64,000 nt of DNA, from contig NZ_CP035730.1 of the NCBI RefSeq assembly GCF_012222305.1, positions 2,073,501 through 2,137,500 of the forward strand, written 5' to 3'. The notes beneath the pieces were generated by a model. The model was given only the letters and a program-made list of their open reading frames with translations, was not told the origin of the DNA and searched no databases. Positions 7,970 through 18,034 of this stretch are shown here, piece after piece (position 1 is the stretch's first letter; every line of letters starts with the position of its first letter). The translations under genes and the position numbers were made by a program. This stretch comes from Sulfolobus sp. S-194. GTDB lineage: Archaea; Thermoproteota; Thermoprotei_A; Sulfolobales; Sulfolobaceae.

Positions 7970-10498
7970 ATGAATAGAAAGTTTATCATAACAATAATAG
8001 TTTGGGTCTTAATTCTTCTTTTCTCAATGTACTTAGCCTCACAATCTTTCGCACACCTTTCCTATAATGAAAACGTAACACTTCCATCAAACAGTAAAGC
8101 TTTTATCGCAACTAATCTACTTAGTAAATATTTCCCATCCGGTAGCGGTAACAACTCTATTGATATTGTTTTAGTTAACTCTACGCCTTATGAAGATTAT
8201 TTAATAGAACAAAAACTACTTAATATACCTTTAATAACTAATTTAAGTGGAGTACCTAACGTTTACATAAGCTATGCAAACTTTTTAGGAAAAGTAATTA
8301 ACGAAAGTGGATCATTACTCAACGAAAGTGCGTACGCACTCTACATTTTTCCTGAAAAATTCTTATTCTTATTAAACGAAACACATAACGAAAGTCTAGC
8401 CTTAAGTGAAGCTGAAAAAGGAATGCCTTCTTCATATTCCTCGTTTTATGAAAATTTCGCCAATATTTACGTGAAAACCGAAAACTATACTTTAGCATTT
8501 GAAGTTGGTGCCTCGACGTTAAACAAAACCCAGGTAATAGCACTAGCATTTATTAAGCCTCAAGGATTTGTTACACCAGAGTATATAAAAGAGCAACTAC
8601 CAATTGCTACTGCAAAAATCTTAAACATTTCACCACAATTATCTTCCCTTCTACTGTTCAGAAGTGTTAATAATGCATTAGAGTCGAATCCTAAAGCTTT
8701 CTTCAGCCTCTTAAATCCACCTTCTTCGTTGCTTGCAGTATATTCTAAGAGCCACACTGATGTTATTCTTATTTACACAAAATATTCAGCTACTGCTGTG
8801 TATTCTAACGGTACCTTTATTGATGAGCAAATTGTACCACAGATAAAGGAAAGTGTTAAGGAAGTTTTTAATGGAACGTTTTACGTTACTGGCGAAACAC
8901 CAGTATTTGCAGAACTTTCTCAATTACAAAACGAATATGATGCAATAACGTTTATCTTAATTTTTGCTTTCCTACTTATTGTAACAGCCATTTACTTCAG
9001 AAGCATTTTAGCACCTATAATTACCTTAATTACTATTAGCCTTTCAATTATTTCTGGTTTAGCTATGGTAACTCTAGTTAGTATAGTAACAAAACAGCAA
9101 ATAGACTTCCAAGTGATAGAACCTATGATAGCCGTAATTATGGGTGTTGGAACTGATTACAGTATATTCTTGCTCTCACGTTTCAGAGAAGAACTAAGTA
9201 AAGGAGTTGATAAATGGAGAGCTATGGAAATTTCTGTGAAAACGTCTGGAAGGGCTATATTAATAAGTGGAACAACCGTAACTATAGTTTTTCTTTCAAT
9301 GACTTTTATTCCATTTGCTGGACAATGGGGATTAATAATTGGTCTTTCAGTACCATTTGCTGTAGGAATTGCTGTAACTTTATTACCAATAATCTACGGA
9401 GCCTTAGGAAAAAGGGTGTTCTGGCCTTCAAAAGAATTTAAGGTAAAACCTAGGTTTGAAAAAGTTGCTAAAATTTCTACATCCAAACCAGAAATAGTGT
9501 TTGTAATTGCTTTACTCATTGGTTTGATAGCTGGATTCTATGTGTTTTCAACTCCTCTAAATTTGAATTTCCAATCTTATTTACCTAATACACCAGCTGT
9601 ACAAGGACTAAACGTAATTAATAAGGCTTTTGGAGAAAATTATCTAAATCCTGTTCTTGTTGTATTTAATTATTCTCACCCTATAACGGTACAAGACTTA
9701 ATTCAAGTAGGGAAATTTGAGGGTGAAGTTAATAAGTTAAATGGCGTTCAAGAGGTTTTTGGGCCAGTTCCTCCAAACTTTAACGGCACGATAACACCTT
9801 CAGTTCTTAGTATGTATAAAGCTAATGCTGGGAATAATAATAGGACATTGCTCGTTACTATAATACCCTCTTACAAATATGATAGTGTAAAAGCTTATAA
9901 CTTGGTGAAGGAGATTCAAAGTTTAACTAAAACCGGTTATGTTGGTGGAACCACTGCAGATTACCTAGCTTTCATGGATTATTTATTTCCTTACTATTAC
10001 ACTTTAATGGTTCTTTTACCAGTAGTTTTAGCAATAATAGTAGCAATTTTCATACGTTCAATTAGGATAGGTATTGGTGTTTCATTAAGTATATTGCTAA
10101 CTATAGTATCTGCTCTAGCCATAGTATATTTGGGATTTAGAGTTTCTCCAGATGTAGGAATACTATTCTTAGTTCCTATAGCAGTTTACGTACTAATGAT
10201 GGGTTTAGGAAACGATTACAGTATATTTATTCTTTCTAGAGTGAAAGAAGAGATTGAGAATGGTGAAAAAGATCCAATAGTAAAGGGATTATCCATTTCC
10301 GCCAATACTATAACTGCTTTGGGTGTAATTTTAGCCTTTTCATTTGGTGCACTAGCTATAAATCCTATTAAATCTATCCAAGAACTTGGCCTAGCAATAG
10401 CTCTGGCCGCAATTCTAGATACTTTCATAGTTAGAACTATAATTTATCCGGCAATTCTCAAAATCTCTTTAGTAAAAAGAGTGGAACAGAGTAAATAA
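7970..10498 (+). CDS. RND superfamily MMPL-type membrane exporter
   Basis: An 842-residue membrane protein with the duplicated RND plan. Each half has one TM helix (about residues 5-25 and 508-528), a large extracellular domain, then a five-helix block. The helix-4 motif GVGTDYSIFLLSRFREE occurs in the first half and GLGNDYSIFILSRVKEE in the second; the Asp-Tyr pair is the proton-relay signature of MMPL proteins. The outer loops hold many N-x-S/T glycosylation sites. It likely exports lipids or hydrophobic compounds using the proton gradient. It is a single gene with its own TATA (about 7941) and is distinct from the longer MMPL protein at 39.5 kb. Confidence 0.88.
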   Translation: MNRKFIITIIVWVLILLFSMYLASQSFAHLSYNENVTLPSNSKAFIATNLLSKYFPSGSGNNSIDIVLVNSTPYEDYLIEQKLLNIPLITNLSGVPNVYISYANFLGKVINESGSLLNESAYALYIFPEKFLFLLNETHNESLALSEAEKGMPSSYSSFYENFANIYVKTENYTLAFEVGASTLNKTQVIALAFIKPQGFVTPEYIKEQLPIATAKILNISPQLSSLLLFRSVNNALESNPKAFFSLLNPPSSLLAVYSKSHTDVILIYTKYSATAVYSNGTFIDEQIVPQIKESVKEVFNGTFYVTGETPVFAELSQLQNEYDAITFILIFAFLLIVTAIYFRSILAPIITLITISLSIISGLAMVTLVSIVTKQQIDFQVIEPMIAVIMGVGTDYSIFLLSRFREELSKGVDKWRAMEISVKTSGRAILISGTTVTIVFLSMTFIPFAGQWGLIIGLSVPFAVGIAVTLLPIIYGALGKRVFWPSKEFKVKPRFEKVAKISTSKPEIVFVIALLIGLIAGFYVFSTPLNLNFQSYLPNTPAVQGLNVINKAFGENYLNPVLVVFNYSHPITVQDLIQVGKFEGEVNKLNGVQEVFGPVPPNFNGTITPSVLSMYKANAGNNNRTLLVTIIPSYKYDSVKAYNLVKEIQSLTKTGYVGGTTADYLAFMDYLFPYYYTLMVLLPVVLAIIVAIFIRSIRIGIGVSLSILLTIVSALAIVYLGFRVSPDVGILFLVPIAVYVLMMGLGNDYSIFILSRVKEEIENGEKDPIVKGLSISANTITALGVILAFSFGALAINPIKSIQELGLAIALAAILDTFIVRTIIYPAILKISLVKRVEQSK

Positions 10499-10571
10499 AT
10501 TGAATTTTACTTAAGTCCATTTTGCTTGTTAATAATAAACTTATATAGTCGAAACATTTTTCATTATCGTG

Positions 10572-12200
10572 ATGAAAAAGGCAATATATGCACTACTAAT
10601 AGTGTTAATTTTACCAATTTTTTCAATCATACCTTTAGCCTCGAATAATCCGACAATTCACGTTTACTATACACGATATGATAGTGTATATAGCAGTGGT
10701 GGTGTAAAAAGCTTCTTCTTAAATTCTAACAGTATACTATATACTGTCACATCAGTTATATACAATAATACAATATCTGGAAATAACCAAGCTTTGCATG
10801 CCACTTATAATAAGACTGTATATCTACTAACTTTCAATTCTCTAACCAGCTATTCTGGTGAAGTTAAGGTAAGCATGTATATAAACAACTCTCTTTCGCT
10901 TTACACGAACGTTCCTAATCTGATTAGAATAATAATATATAGTGCCGGGCAATCAGAACTAGTATGGGCTGGGGTTGAAAATAGTTCTATTGCTATTAAC
11001 ACATTAGCGTATGTGAACGGTACTGGAACATTACTCCTACAATTCGCCAATGGTACTTCTATCGTTAATGTAACTTTAAGTATTAAGACTAATACTACAT
11101 TAACTAAGAATATTAGCTTAAGCTTACTTTCAATGGGCTTCACAATCTCTTCAACTACTAGTGGAGAAATTTCGATCCAAACACAAATTCCTAAGAGATA
11201 TTCTCCGCTCTTCATGAGCGTAAATTACAATGGTACTTCATGGAACAATGAGTCTGGATATATAGTTACAGAAGCATATTTCAATGGATCATTAACTCCA
11301 GCACTACTTTGGAAAGGGATGGGATACGGTTTTGCTGGGGGACTAATGGGTGGTGGCAAATTACAGTTTAGTGAAGAAACTATAGAATTTTATGGTGTGA
11401 ATGGGACTGTAGTTGGATATGTTCATATGGTTAATGTTAACGGGACTAACTCATTTAGTTTAGGACCTATAAAACACAGTGCAAACTTCGAGTTTTCTGA
11501 AATTAAAATAGTTGAAGTCCAGGGAATCACTGTAATTCATGGCGAATTTATAGGGAAAGCGTATTTAAACGGAAATGAAATTATAATTGTTGCTAATAGC
11601 CATGGTAAAGTTTCTTCTACGGCTTACGTCAACTTTAGTCATGTGGTTTCTGTAAATAATGAAGCTGGAGTTTTAGTGCTTGTTTACCTAAATAATTCAG
11701 CTAAATTTGTTGTAGTTACTAAATCTAATGTTACTGCTAATGTAACAACTGTTAAACCAGAAAATGTGAGTAATACTACAGTAAGAATTCAGGGTAAAGC
11801 TTATGTAGCACAAGAAGTTATAGTTAATTCGTCATCGCAGTATATATTATTTAACGTTAGTCTTCTCACTAATAATAGTGAAGTTACAGTTTACAAATTA
11901 GTGAATGGCGAATTCATAGAATTAAATTCCTCAAATTACTTTATTGTTAATGGAAAAGTTATAGTATTTGATGACCCCTCAACTACATACTACGTGGTAT
12001 ATAATCAACAACCAAGTACAGTTACTACGACTACTTCAACAACAACTAGCCAAACACCTTCAATGGCAACAACATCTCAACTAATACCTCCACCCTCTAC
12101 AACAACATCGTCTTCAACTTCTACAGCTTTGATCGTAGGCATAATAATAGCAGTAATATTGGTTATAATAGGCTTAGTTCTAGTTCTTAGAAGAAGGTAA
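10572..12200 (+). CDS. Secreted, C-terminally anchored cell-surface glycoprotein
   Basis: About 542 residues: an N-terminal signal segment (KKAIYALLIVLILPIFSII), a long beta-rich ectodomain with dozens of N-x-S/T sites, a Ser/Thr-rich stalk near residues 480-520, one C-terminal TM helix and an RRR tail. This is the architecture of Sulfolobales cell-wall-associated proteins. I chose the ATG at 10572; a GTG at 10569 is the alternative. A TATA-like TTATATAG sits about 28 bases upstream of the ATG. No enzymatic motif is seen. It follows the MMPL exporter by 73 bases with its own promoter. Confidence 0.75.
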   Translation: MKKAIYALLIVLILPIFSIIPLASNNPTIHVYYTRYDSVYSSGGVKSFFLNSNSILYTVTSVIYNNTISGNNQALHATYNKTVYLLTFNSLTSYSGEVKVSMYINNSLSLYTNVPNLIRIIIYSAGQSELVWAGVENSSIAINTLAYVNGTGTLLLQFANGTSIVNVTLSIKTNTTLTKNISLSLLSMGFTISSTTSGEISIQTQIPKRYSPLFMSVNYNGTSWNNESGYIVTEAYFNGSLTPALLWKGMGYGFAGGLMGGGKLQFSEETIEFYGVNGTVVGYVHMVNVNGTNSFSLGPIKHSANFEFSEIKIVEVQGITVIHGEFIGKAYLNGNEIIIVANSHGKVSSTAYVNFSHVVSVNNEAGVLVLVYLNNSAKFVVVTKSNVTANVTTVKPENVSNTTVRIQGKAYVAQEVIVNSSSQYILFNVSLLTNNSEVTVYKLVNGEFIELNSSNYFIVNGKVIVFDDPSTTYYVVYNQQPSTVTTTTSTTTSQTPSMATTSQLIPPPSTTTSSSTSTALIVGIIIAVILVIIGLVLVLRRR

Positions 12201-12201
12201 A

Positions 12202-12780
12202 CTATTTTTTTGCCTTTTCTTTTTCCATTATTCTTCTCACACTCTCCATTAAAGTAACAAGATATCCAGCTATAATCATGTTGTAGAGTATTGCAAATAA
12301 TAAACCTCCTAAATAACCTATTATAAGAATAAGGAATGATATTCTGAAAATCTCATCTTTTTCTATATTATAAATTACTCTTATATAATCAGAAATGATA
12401 ACACCACTAAAAGAAAATATAAGATATCCAACCAAAGGTTGTTTTGGTATAAGAAATAAGCCCAGTGGTGATAAATTAGCAAAATAATAATACCATTTAA
12501 CTTTAGATTCATATATTGCTAATGAGAGAAAAATTGTAGCTATTGCGTTTATAATACTCATATATTGAGGAAAAATAGAAAAGCCCACTATGCTAACTAT
12601 ATAAAATATTGATGTAAATAAGAGATAATAAAACACTATATTTTTTAATCTTTCTTTATTTTCAGCGATTTCGTTGATCGATAAACTTCTTATTTCAAAG
12701 AGCGGGTAATGACATTTTTCACAAAATTCTGCATCATCGGGATTCTCATAACTGCATCTAGGACATTTCTTCATATACAA
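12202..12780 (-). CDS. Zinc-ribbon membrane protein
   Basis: A 192-residue protein. The first 25 residues form a zinc ribbon, CPRCSYENPDDAEFCEKC (CxxC-x12-CxxC), and the rest contains about five hydrophobic helices with a lysine-rich C-terminus. Such fusions are common uncharacterised archaeal membrane proteins. The gene is convergent with the surface-protein gene, with two bases between stops. Function unknown. Confidence 0.75.
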   Translation of the reverse strand: MYMKKCPRCSYENPDDAEFCEKCHYPLFEIRSLSINEIAENKERLKNIVFYYLLFTSIFYIVSIVGFSIFPQYMSIINAIATIFLSLAIYESKVKWYYYFANLSPLGLFLIPKQPLVGYLIFSFSGVIISDYIRVIYNIEKDEIFRISFLILIIGYLGGLLFAILYNMIIAGYLVTLMESVRRIMEKEKAKK

Positions 12781-12820
12781 TTTTTCCTCATAATTACTAA
12801 AAAACTTAAATATAAAATCT

Positions 12821-13207
12821 TCAAAAGATTTTTAATAATTTTTTAAATTCATCTACACATAAAAACAATTTTTCTTTTAAATCTTCGTTTAACTCAACTT
12901 CAACGTTTAGCGTAATTTTTCCATCTTCTGAAATAAATGCAATAACTTCTCTTTTATTAAGATAAAATTTTATATAATACATATCAGACATAACTATAGA
13001 CTGAATAAAATTACACTTCAAAAGAAATTCTTTTACTTTATCAACTATTTCCTTTACAAATTCTTCATTCTTCATTTTTGTTACTTTAAATTCTACTCCA
13101 TCGTAATCCCCTACTTTTATTTCCCCGTTGATAAGTATTGCATTTATTCCTTTCTTATTTATTTCTATCAAGATTTTATCATCGATTTTTATTATTGATT
13201 TGGTCAT
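12821..13207 (-). CDS. Hypothetical protein
   Basis: A 128-residue acidic/basic alternating soluble protein, rich in Ile, Lys and Glu, beta-rich in the first two thirds and helical at the end. I do not recognise it. It is divergent from the small gene at 13245 with 37 bases between them, which contain TATA-like AT runs on both strands. The pair may share a promoter region and a function. Confidence 0.6.
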   Translation of the reverse strand: MTKSIIKIDDKILIEINKKGINAILINGEIKVGDYDGVEFKVTKMKNEEFVKEIVDKVKEFLLKCNFIQSIVMSDMYYIKFYLNKREVIAFISEDGKITLNVEVELNEDLKEKLFLCVDEFKKLLKIF

Positions 13208-13244
13208 GATAAATATATTAACCTCTGGGAAAATAAAATAAATT

Positions 13245-13559
13245 ATGTCATTTCAAAGAGTTGAGGTAAGGAAAGACGGTATTGGTTTCTGCTATCAGGG
13301 CAGTTGGATTGTTGTAAATATTTCCCAGGATGAGATTAGAATTGCTGAGGAAATTTCTTATGAAGTTGCTATAGGTTCTCAATTAGGTAAAATACAAATA
13401 GTAATTAAAAACGGAAAAGCTTATGTTGAATCTCCTCTTGGAAGGCACGAATTAGCTAACTCATCAGAAATTATTTCCATATTAAAAAAGATAAATGAAG
13501 AACTTGTAAAAAGCAAAAATGCTGAACTATATGAGAAAATAAGGAAATTACTTAGCTAA
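13245..13559 (+). CDS. Hypothetical protein
   Basis: A 104-residue soluble protein with a beta-rich first half (RKDGIGFCYQGSWIVVNIS) and a helical C-terminal third. No family recognised. Its end overlaps the convergent membrane-protein gene by 12 bases. It is divergent from the similarly small gene at 12821-13207, suggesting a linked pair. Confidence 0.6.
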   Translation: MSFQRVEVRKDGIGFCYQGSWIVVNISQDEIRIAEEISYEVAIGSQLGKIQIVIKNGKAYVESPLGRHELANSSEIISILKKINEELVKSKNAELYEKIRKLLS

Positions 13560-14159
13560 AAGAGATGCTAATATTGCCACATAGGGTATTGTGAGTATAT
13601 TTAAGATAGGAACGAATGACAAGATTGACGCTATATATAAGATAAGAAGAGAGACAGCATCTATTTTTATTAAAGTAGATATTGTTGAGAACCCTTCGTT
13701 CATCGAATCAACAATTTTTTTACCTCTTTCAGAAATAGAGAAACTTAACGCAAGACCAGTAAAAACTAGTGCTGATATTAATATTCCTACTACTGGAATG
13801 TAAGAGAAAACAAAGTTCACAAGACCTAATGCTATTCCAGCTATTATTACATCAGAGAAAAATATACCTAAATTGGAAAAAGCTCTAGAGATGTCCCAAT
13901 ATCTCTTGTAAGAGTAAGTTGAAATTGCTAAAGCAAACATGTAAAATATACTTACTAAGACAGAGAGTATTAGCCTTGCAATTATTCCGTACGGAGAAGA
14001 TATTCCAAAGATGGAAGAAATTGATAGACCTAATCCTAAAAGTAAGGAAATAATACCCACTACGATAGCACCAATTATTGCTATAATTAGCGTAAGAATA
14101 ATGAGCCTATAATTAGCAAAAAGCTCATTAACTGCGTCAATGGCTTTCACTCTTTTCAC
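13548..14159 (-). CDS. Integral membrane protein, likely partner of the adjacent ABC ATPase
   Basis: A 203-residue protein with five or six hydrophobic segments and a short basic N-terminus (MKRVKAIDAVNELFANYR). It resembles DUF4013-type membrane proteins in its alternation of Gly- and Ile-rich helices, but I cannot assign it firmly. Its start overlaps the 3' end of the ABC ATPase gene by 23 bases, so it is translated from the same mRNA. It may be a permease subunit or an accessory of that transporter. Confidence 0.65.
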   Translation of the reverse strand: MKRVKAIDAVNELFANYRLIILTLIIAIIGAIVVGIISLLLGLGLSISSIFGISSPYGIIARLILSVLVSIFYMFALAISTYSYKRYWDISRAFSNLGIFFSDVIIAGIALGLVNFVFSYIPVVGILISALVFTGLALSFSISERGKKIVDSMNEGFSTISTLIKIDAVSLLILYIASILSFVPILNILTIPYVAILASLLAK

Positions 14160-15048
14160 TCTCAGAAATTAATTGAAAGAAAACACTTTCAAGGTTTTGT
14201 CTTTCATAGCCTATTTCTATTAAACCATAAGGTTTTAGTTCACTAGATAGCTCAGAAATATCGCCCTTAAAATCAGATATAATTATTTGTCCATTAACTA
14301 TAGCCGGTTTACCATATTTTTCAGCAACTTTTAGTGCCTCATTGTAATTATTTACCACTGCTTTCACAATATTTACTGAGATCATTTTCCTTAAATCCTC
14401 CATCTTTTTAATCCCAATTATTTTACCTTTATGAATAAATACTACTCTATCTGCTATGTTTTCAACCTCAGATAAAATATGAGAAGAGAAAAGTATAGCT
14501 TTTCCTTCATTTTTCATTTTTATTACTAAATCCTTAAAGAATTGCATCCCTGCAGGATCTAAACCATTTAGGACTTCATCAAATAAAAAGTTATTAGGAT
14601 TACTGGCTAACGAAACGGCTAAGGCAAACCTTTTCTTCATTCCTTGAGAAAACTTACCAATTTTTGCATTCATCCATTCTGAGAGACCAACCTCTTCTAA
14701 AAGTTTCTTGCCTAGCTTTTTTGCTTCTTCAGAGGAAATGCCGTAATATCCAGCTAAATAGACAAAGTAATCCAAAGCTTTTACATCTGGCTCAAAATTA
14801 GGTATTTCCGGAACCCAACCAACGTTTCTACTTGCTTTCCTTTTATCTTTAGTAATACTATATCCATCAATCTCCACATCACCAGATGTAGGAAAATTTA
14901 CGCCAGCTGAAATTTTTATTGTAGTCGTTTTGCCGGCTCCGTTTAGCCCAACAAAGCCTACAACTTCTCCATTATTTACATCAAAGGAAACCCCTTTAAG
15001 AGCTAAGAAATCACCAAACTTTTTATAAAGATTTGCTATTCTAATCAT
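14137..15048 (-). CDS. ABC transporter ATP-binding protein (ABC-2 type)
   Basis: About 303 residues. Walker A is GLNGAGKTT, the signature is FSQGMKKR, and Walker B with its catalytic Glu is NFLFDEVLNGLD, followed by an H-loop SSHILSE. The C-terminal 90 residues are typical of ABC-2 export ATPases. The frame is open to 15132, but the family usually starts MIRIANLYKKFG, matching the ATG at 15048. The divergent gene at 15167 encodes an ABC-2 type permease and the overlapping gene at 13548 another membrane protein, so all three probably form one exporter or membrane-remodelling system. Confidence 0.9.
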   Translation of the reverse strand: MIRIANLYKKFGDFLALKGVSFDVNNGEVVGFVGLNGAGKTTTIKISAGVNFPTSGDVEIDGYSITKDKRKASRNVGWVPEIPNFEPDVKALDYFVYLAGYYGISSEEAKKLGKKLLEEVGLSEWMNAKIGKFSQGMKKRFALAVSLASNPNNFLFDEVLNGLDPAGMQFFKDLVIKMKNEGKAILFSSHILSEVENIADRVVFIHKGKIIGIKKMEDLRKMISVNIVKAVVNNYNEALKVAEKYGKPAIVNGQIIISDFKGDISELSSELKPYGLIEIGYERQNLESVFFQLISESEKSESH

Positions 15049-15166
15049 TAAGTTACATATTACCTCTGAATATAAAAAGTTTTTAGAAAGTGAATATGAT
15101 ATTGAGGCGTTGAAATTCTTCAATATAAGCATTAAATTTAAAATCTAATAACAACATGTAAAATAT

Positions 15167-16555
15167 ATGGTAAATCCATTACTTTATGATTTTAGAAGAA
15201 CTTTTCTGAGACTTTCTATATTAATTCTATTGATACTCTTCGTTGTTGGTGGGGTAGGAATAATTTACGAGGCATACCATTCTCTCCATATATATCCTGC
15301 GGAATTATACAATTATAACGTAATAGTTACCGTTAATCAAAATCAGGCTAGTGGGATATATCATATTATAGCATTTGCCTTTGATAATGATGGTAATCCA
15401 CTATCGGGAGTTGCTATAAAGATAGATAATAATACTTATGTAACTAACTCATCTGGATATATTGTAGCAAATACTTCTACTTTCCCATCGTTAATCACAG
15501 CTAATTATGATGGAGAGAAAAAGGTAGTATTATCAATAAATACTAATATACGTAATTCTGTAGGGTTTAATTCTTTCGGATCTAACGTGCAGACTAGTAG
15601 CCTTGTTGAAAATCTATTTTTTAATACTATAATTTTTGCAAATATAACCAAATTAGTCGATTTTTCAAGTTTTTCATACGCTTCTCAACCTTTCTTTATG
15701 GTATTCTTTGTCATAACTGGTTACGATAACAATTCAGCACATTTTATATTTGCTGGCATTGGGAATTTTTCAGTAGAATTCAGAAGTCTTAATAATTCTG
15801 TAATTAAAAGCGTCAACTTATCTGTTAACGGAATAAAAGATGATGTTATTCAGATGCCTCCAAATGCCTTTTATATTTATGTTGGTGTTCCTAAAGTCTC
15901 AATGAGTGGAACAAGTATGCCTTTACAGCCAGAGATAGAATTTGAGATAGTAACCCCTATGTTAGGAGCTATGGGATTATTCTCTTTTGCATTTATTATT
16001 GTTTTTATTTACGTTGCATATGTAATGTTCGGAAAATTGAAAGATAGGGGATTAGATTTTATACTCTCAAGGCCAATAACCAGAGGACAACTCTATTTTA
16101 CAAGATATTTTTCTGGTGCCATCTCTACGTTAGTGGCGAGCTTACTGTTTAGCTTGACAATTTCATTAACGTCGTATTCGTTATTACACTTTATACCATC
16201 CTTTATTGCTTACTATATGTTTATCTATACTTTTACAATTGTATTAGTATGGTATTCGATTAGCTACTTATTCTACTCTCTTTTACCGCCAACTAGTGGT
16301 TTAGGAATCTCAATAGCATTATATTTCATTGTAGATATAGCAATATCAGTTATTAGCCTTTTATACCCATCATTAAATAATATATTAAGTTACTACATTA
16401 ACCCTTCATCTGTTAGCTCGCTCATATCATACTATATGCTATACCTTCAGTTCCCTCAAGGGGTTAACTTAGGGGTTTCAGTAATTAGTCAACTATTGTG
16501 GATAGTATTACCTGTCCTGGGAGGATATGTTATTTTCAAAAGATTAAATATATGA
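15167..16555 (+). CDS. ABC-2 type permease with extracellular carboxypeptidase-regulatory-like loop
   Basis: A 462-residue membrane protein: one TM helix at about 13-35, an extracellular domain to about 260, then six helices. The ectodomain contains DNDGNPLSGVAIKIDN followed by NSSGYIV, the beta-sandwich pattern of carboxypeptidase-regulatory-like domains, and several glycosylation sites. The cytoplasmic loop after helix 2 reads KDRGLDFILSRPITRGQLYFTRY, typical of ABC-2 permeases. It is divergent from the ABC ATPase gene with 118 bases between starts. The substrate is unknown. Confidence 0.8.
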   Translation: MVNPLLYDFRRTFLRLSILILLILFVVGGVGIIYEAYHSLHIYPAELYNYNVIVTVNQNQASGIYHIIAFAFDNDGNPLSGVAIKIDNNTYVTNSSGYIVANTSTFPSLITANYDGEKKVVLSINTNIRNSVGFNSFGSNVQTSSLVENLFFNTIIFANITKLVDFSSFSYASQPFFMVFFVITGYDNNSAHFIFAGIGNFSVEFRSLNNSVIKSVNLSVNGIKDDVIQMPPNAFYIYVGVPKVSMSGTSMPLQPEIEFEIVTPMLGAMGLFSFAFIIVFIYVAYVMFGKLKDRGLDFILSRPITRGQLYFTRYFSGAISTLVASLLFSLTISLTSYSLLHFIPSFIAYYMFIYTFTIVLVWYSISYLFYSLLPPTSGLGISIALYFIVDIAISVISLLYPSLNNILSYYINPSSVSSLISYYMLYLQFPQGVNLGVSVISQLLWIVLPVLGGYVIFKRLNI

Positions 16556-16565
16556 GATAAAAATT

Positions 16566-17972
16566 CTAGGAGCTTAATTTTCTTTTTATTCCGCTAGCCA
16601 TTGAGAATATGGACGCAATTATAATTATTACGGCAGAAACTAGAAAGGCAAAGTGTAAGCCTTGAACAAAATCAGCTCCGGTTTTTGGATCTAACGCATT
16701 TGTACCTAATAGAATTTCAAACGCAATATATCTAGGAATAACTAAAGTAGCTATTGAAATGCTCATAACATAACTTAACACAGTCCCAATACTTCCTAGA
16801 GTTCTAGAAATTCCTGAAACTGAACCATAGTATTGCTTAGGTGCATAATACATAATTGCTGCTGCATTCGAGGGCCAAAACATTGCTGAACCACTACCAG
16901 TTATTGCTGAAATCCATAAAATGTCATACAGCGGTGTTGTGGGTGTTAATAAGAAATAGTAAAGAATTAGGGAGATAAATATGAATATTAACCCTATTCC
17001 AGCAATCAAACCTGGTGAACCTTTATCAGCTCTCCTACCCATAATTGGAGCTAACACACTAGCTATAATATAACTAGGTGTTAATAGAAGAGAGGAATCT
17101 AACGGTGATAAACCTCTGACACCTTGTAAATACATTATTAATAGAAATGTTAAGGCTAATGCACCAACACCTTGGAGAAAGCTGGAAATAAGAGAGAAAG
17201 ATAACAATCTTATTTTAAATACTGAGATGTTTATCATAGGCATTTTAACCTTTATCTCATTATAAATAAATAGGGGTATTAGTAGGACTCCCACAAGTAA
17301 CTCGAGAAGATATTGCATACTCATACCGTTAGCGGCAATGAACATAACTGAAAGTGATATGAAACTCAGTGAGACTCCGAGAATCAAAGCTCCAGTTATA
17401 TCTAAGGATGATTTAACTTTGTTTATGTCTTTAATATTTCTTAAACCTATTATTACAGCTATTATTCCAATAGGAACATTAATGTAGAATATGAATCTCC
17501 ATCCAAAGAAGGTAGTTAAAATTCCTCCTAATACAATTCCAAGAAGAGCACCAATATTCCAACCTAATGAAGTTATCCCATAAGCTCTTCCTCTTTCCTG
17601 GGGAGGGAAAATATCAGCAATTATAGCATTACTATTAGCAGTTAGCATTGCACCCCCAATAGCTTGAATTACTCTGAATGTGATTAATTCGTAAATGTTT
17701 GCCGAAGCACCAGCTAATGCTGATGCCAGAGTAAATAATATAAAGCCAAAATTGTATATTTTACTTCTTCCAAGAATATCGCCTAGCCTACCAGTTTGAG
17801 TTGTTAGTATTGCTAAAACTAAGAGGTAAGCCAATAAAACCCAGATTGATGTAAGTAAGTCTGTATTGAGATCTACAGTTATAGTAGGTAAGGCTAAAAG
17901 TACTATTGTAGTATCAACTGCAGCCATTAGTGTTCCTAGTGTAAGTACTAAAAGTACAAGCTTGGTACTCAT
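16566..17972 (-). CDS. MFS multidrug transporter, DHA2 (EmrB/QacA) family, 14 TM
   Basis: A 468-residue protein with 14 predicted helices. Motif A GRLGDILGRSKIYNFG is at about 62-77, and motif C-like GWNIGALLGIVLGGIL lies in helix 5. Asp in helix 1 (AAVDTTIV, residue 19) is the typical DHA2 feature. It would export drugs or organic compounds against protons. It is convergent with the ABC-2 permease gene, 10 bases apart. It could contribute to solvent tolerance, but no regulator is adjacent. Confidence 0.85.
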   Translation of the reverse strand: MSTKLVLLVLTLGTLMAAVDTTIVLLALPTITVDLNTDLLTSIWVLLAYLLVLAILTTQTGRLGDILGRSKIYNFGFILFTLASALAGASANIYELITFRVIQAIGGAMLTANSNAIIADIFPPQERGRAYGITSLGWNIGALLGIVLGGILTTFFGWRFIFYINVPIGIIAVIIGLRNIKDINKVKSSLDITGALILGVSLSFISLSVMFIAANGMSMQYLLELLVGVLLIPLFIYNEIKVKMPMINISVFKIRLLSFSLISSFLQGVGALALTFLLIMYLQGVRGLSPLDSSLLLTPSYIIASVLAPIMGRRADKGSPGLIAGIGLIFIFISLILYYFLLTPTTPLYDILWISAITGSGSAMFWPSNAAAIMYYAPKQYYGSVSGISRTLGSIGTVLSYVMSISIATLVIPRYIAFEILLGTNALDPKTGADFVQGLHFAFLVSAVIIIIASIFSMASGIKRKLSS

Positions 17973-18034
17973 TGCAATGCTTACTTAGTTCGGCAACTAA
18001 TAAATTTTCTCTTATAGGTTTTTAGAATTTATAA

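Noticed and set aside
10901-11215. Minus-strand 104-codon frame inside the surface-protein gene
   Set aside because: Shadow of the clear signal-peptide and stalk protein on the plus strand.
15049-15132. Upstream extension of the ABC ATPase frame
   Set aside because: It would add 28 residues not typical of ABC ATPases; the ATG at 15048 gives the standard N-terminus.
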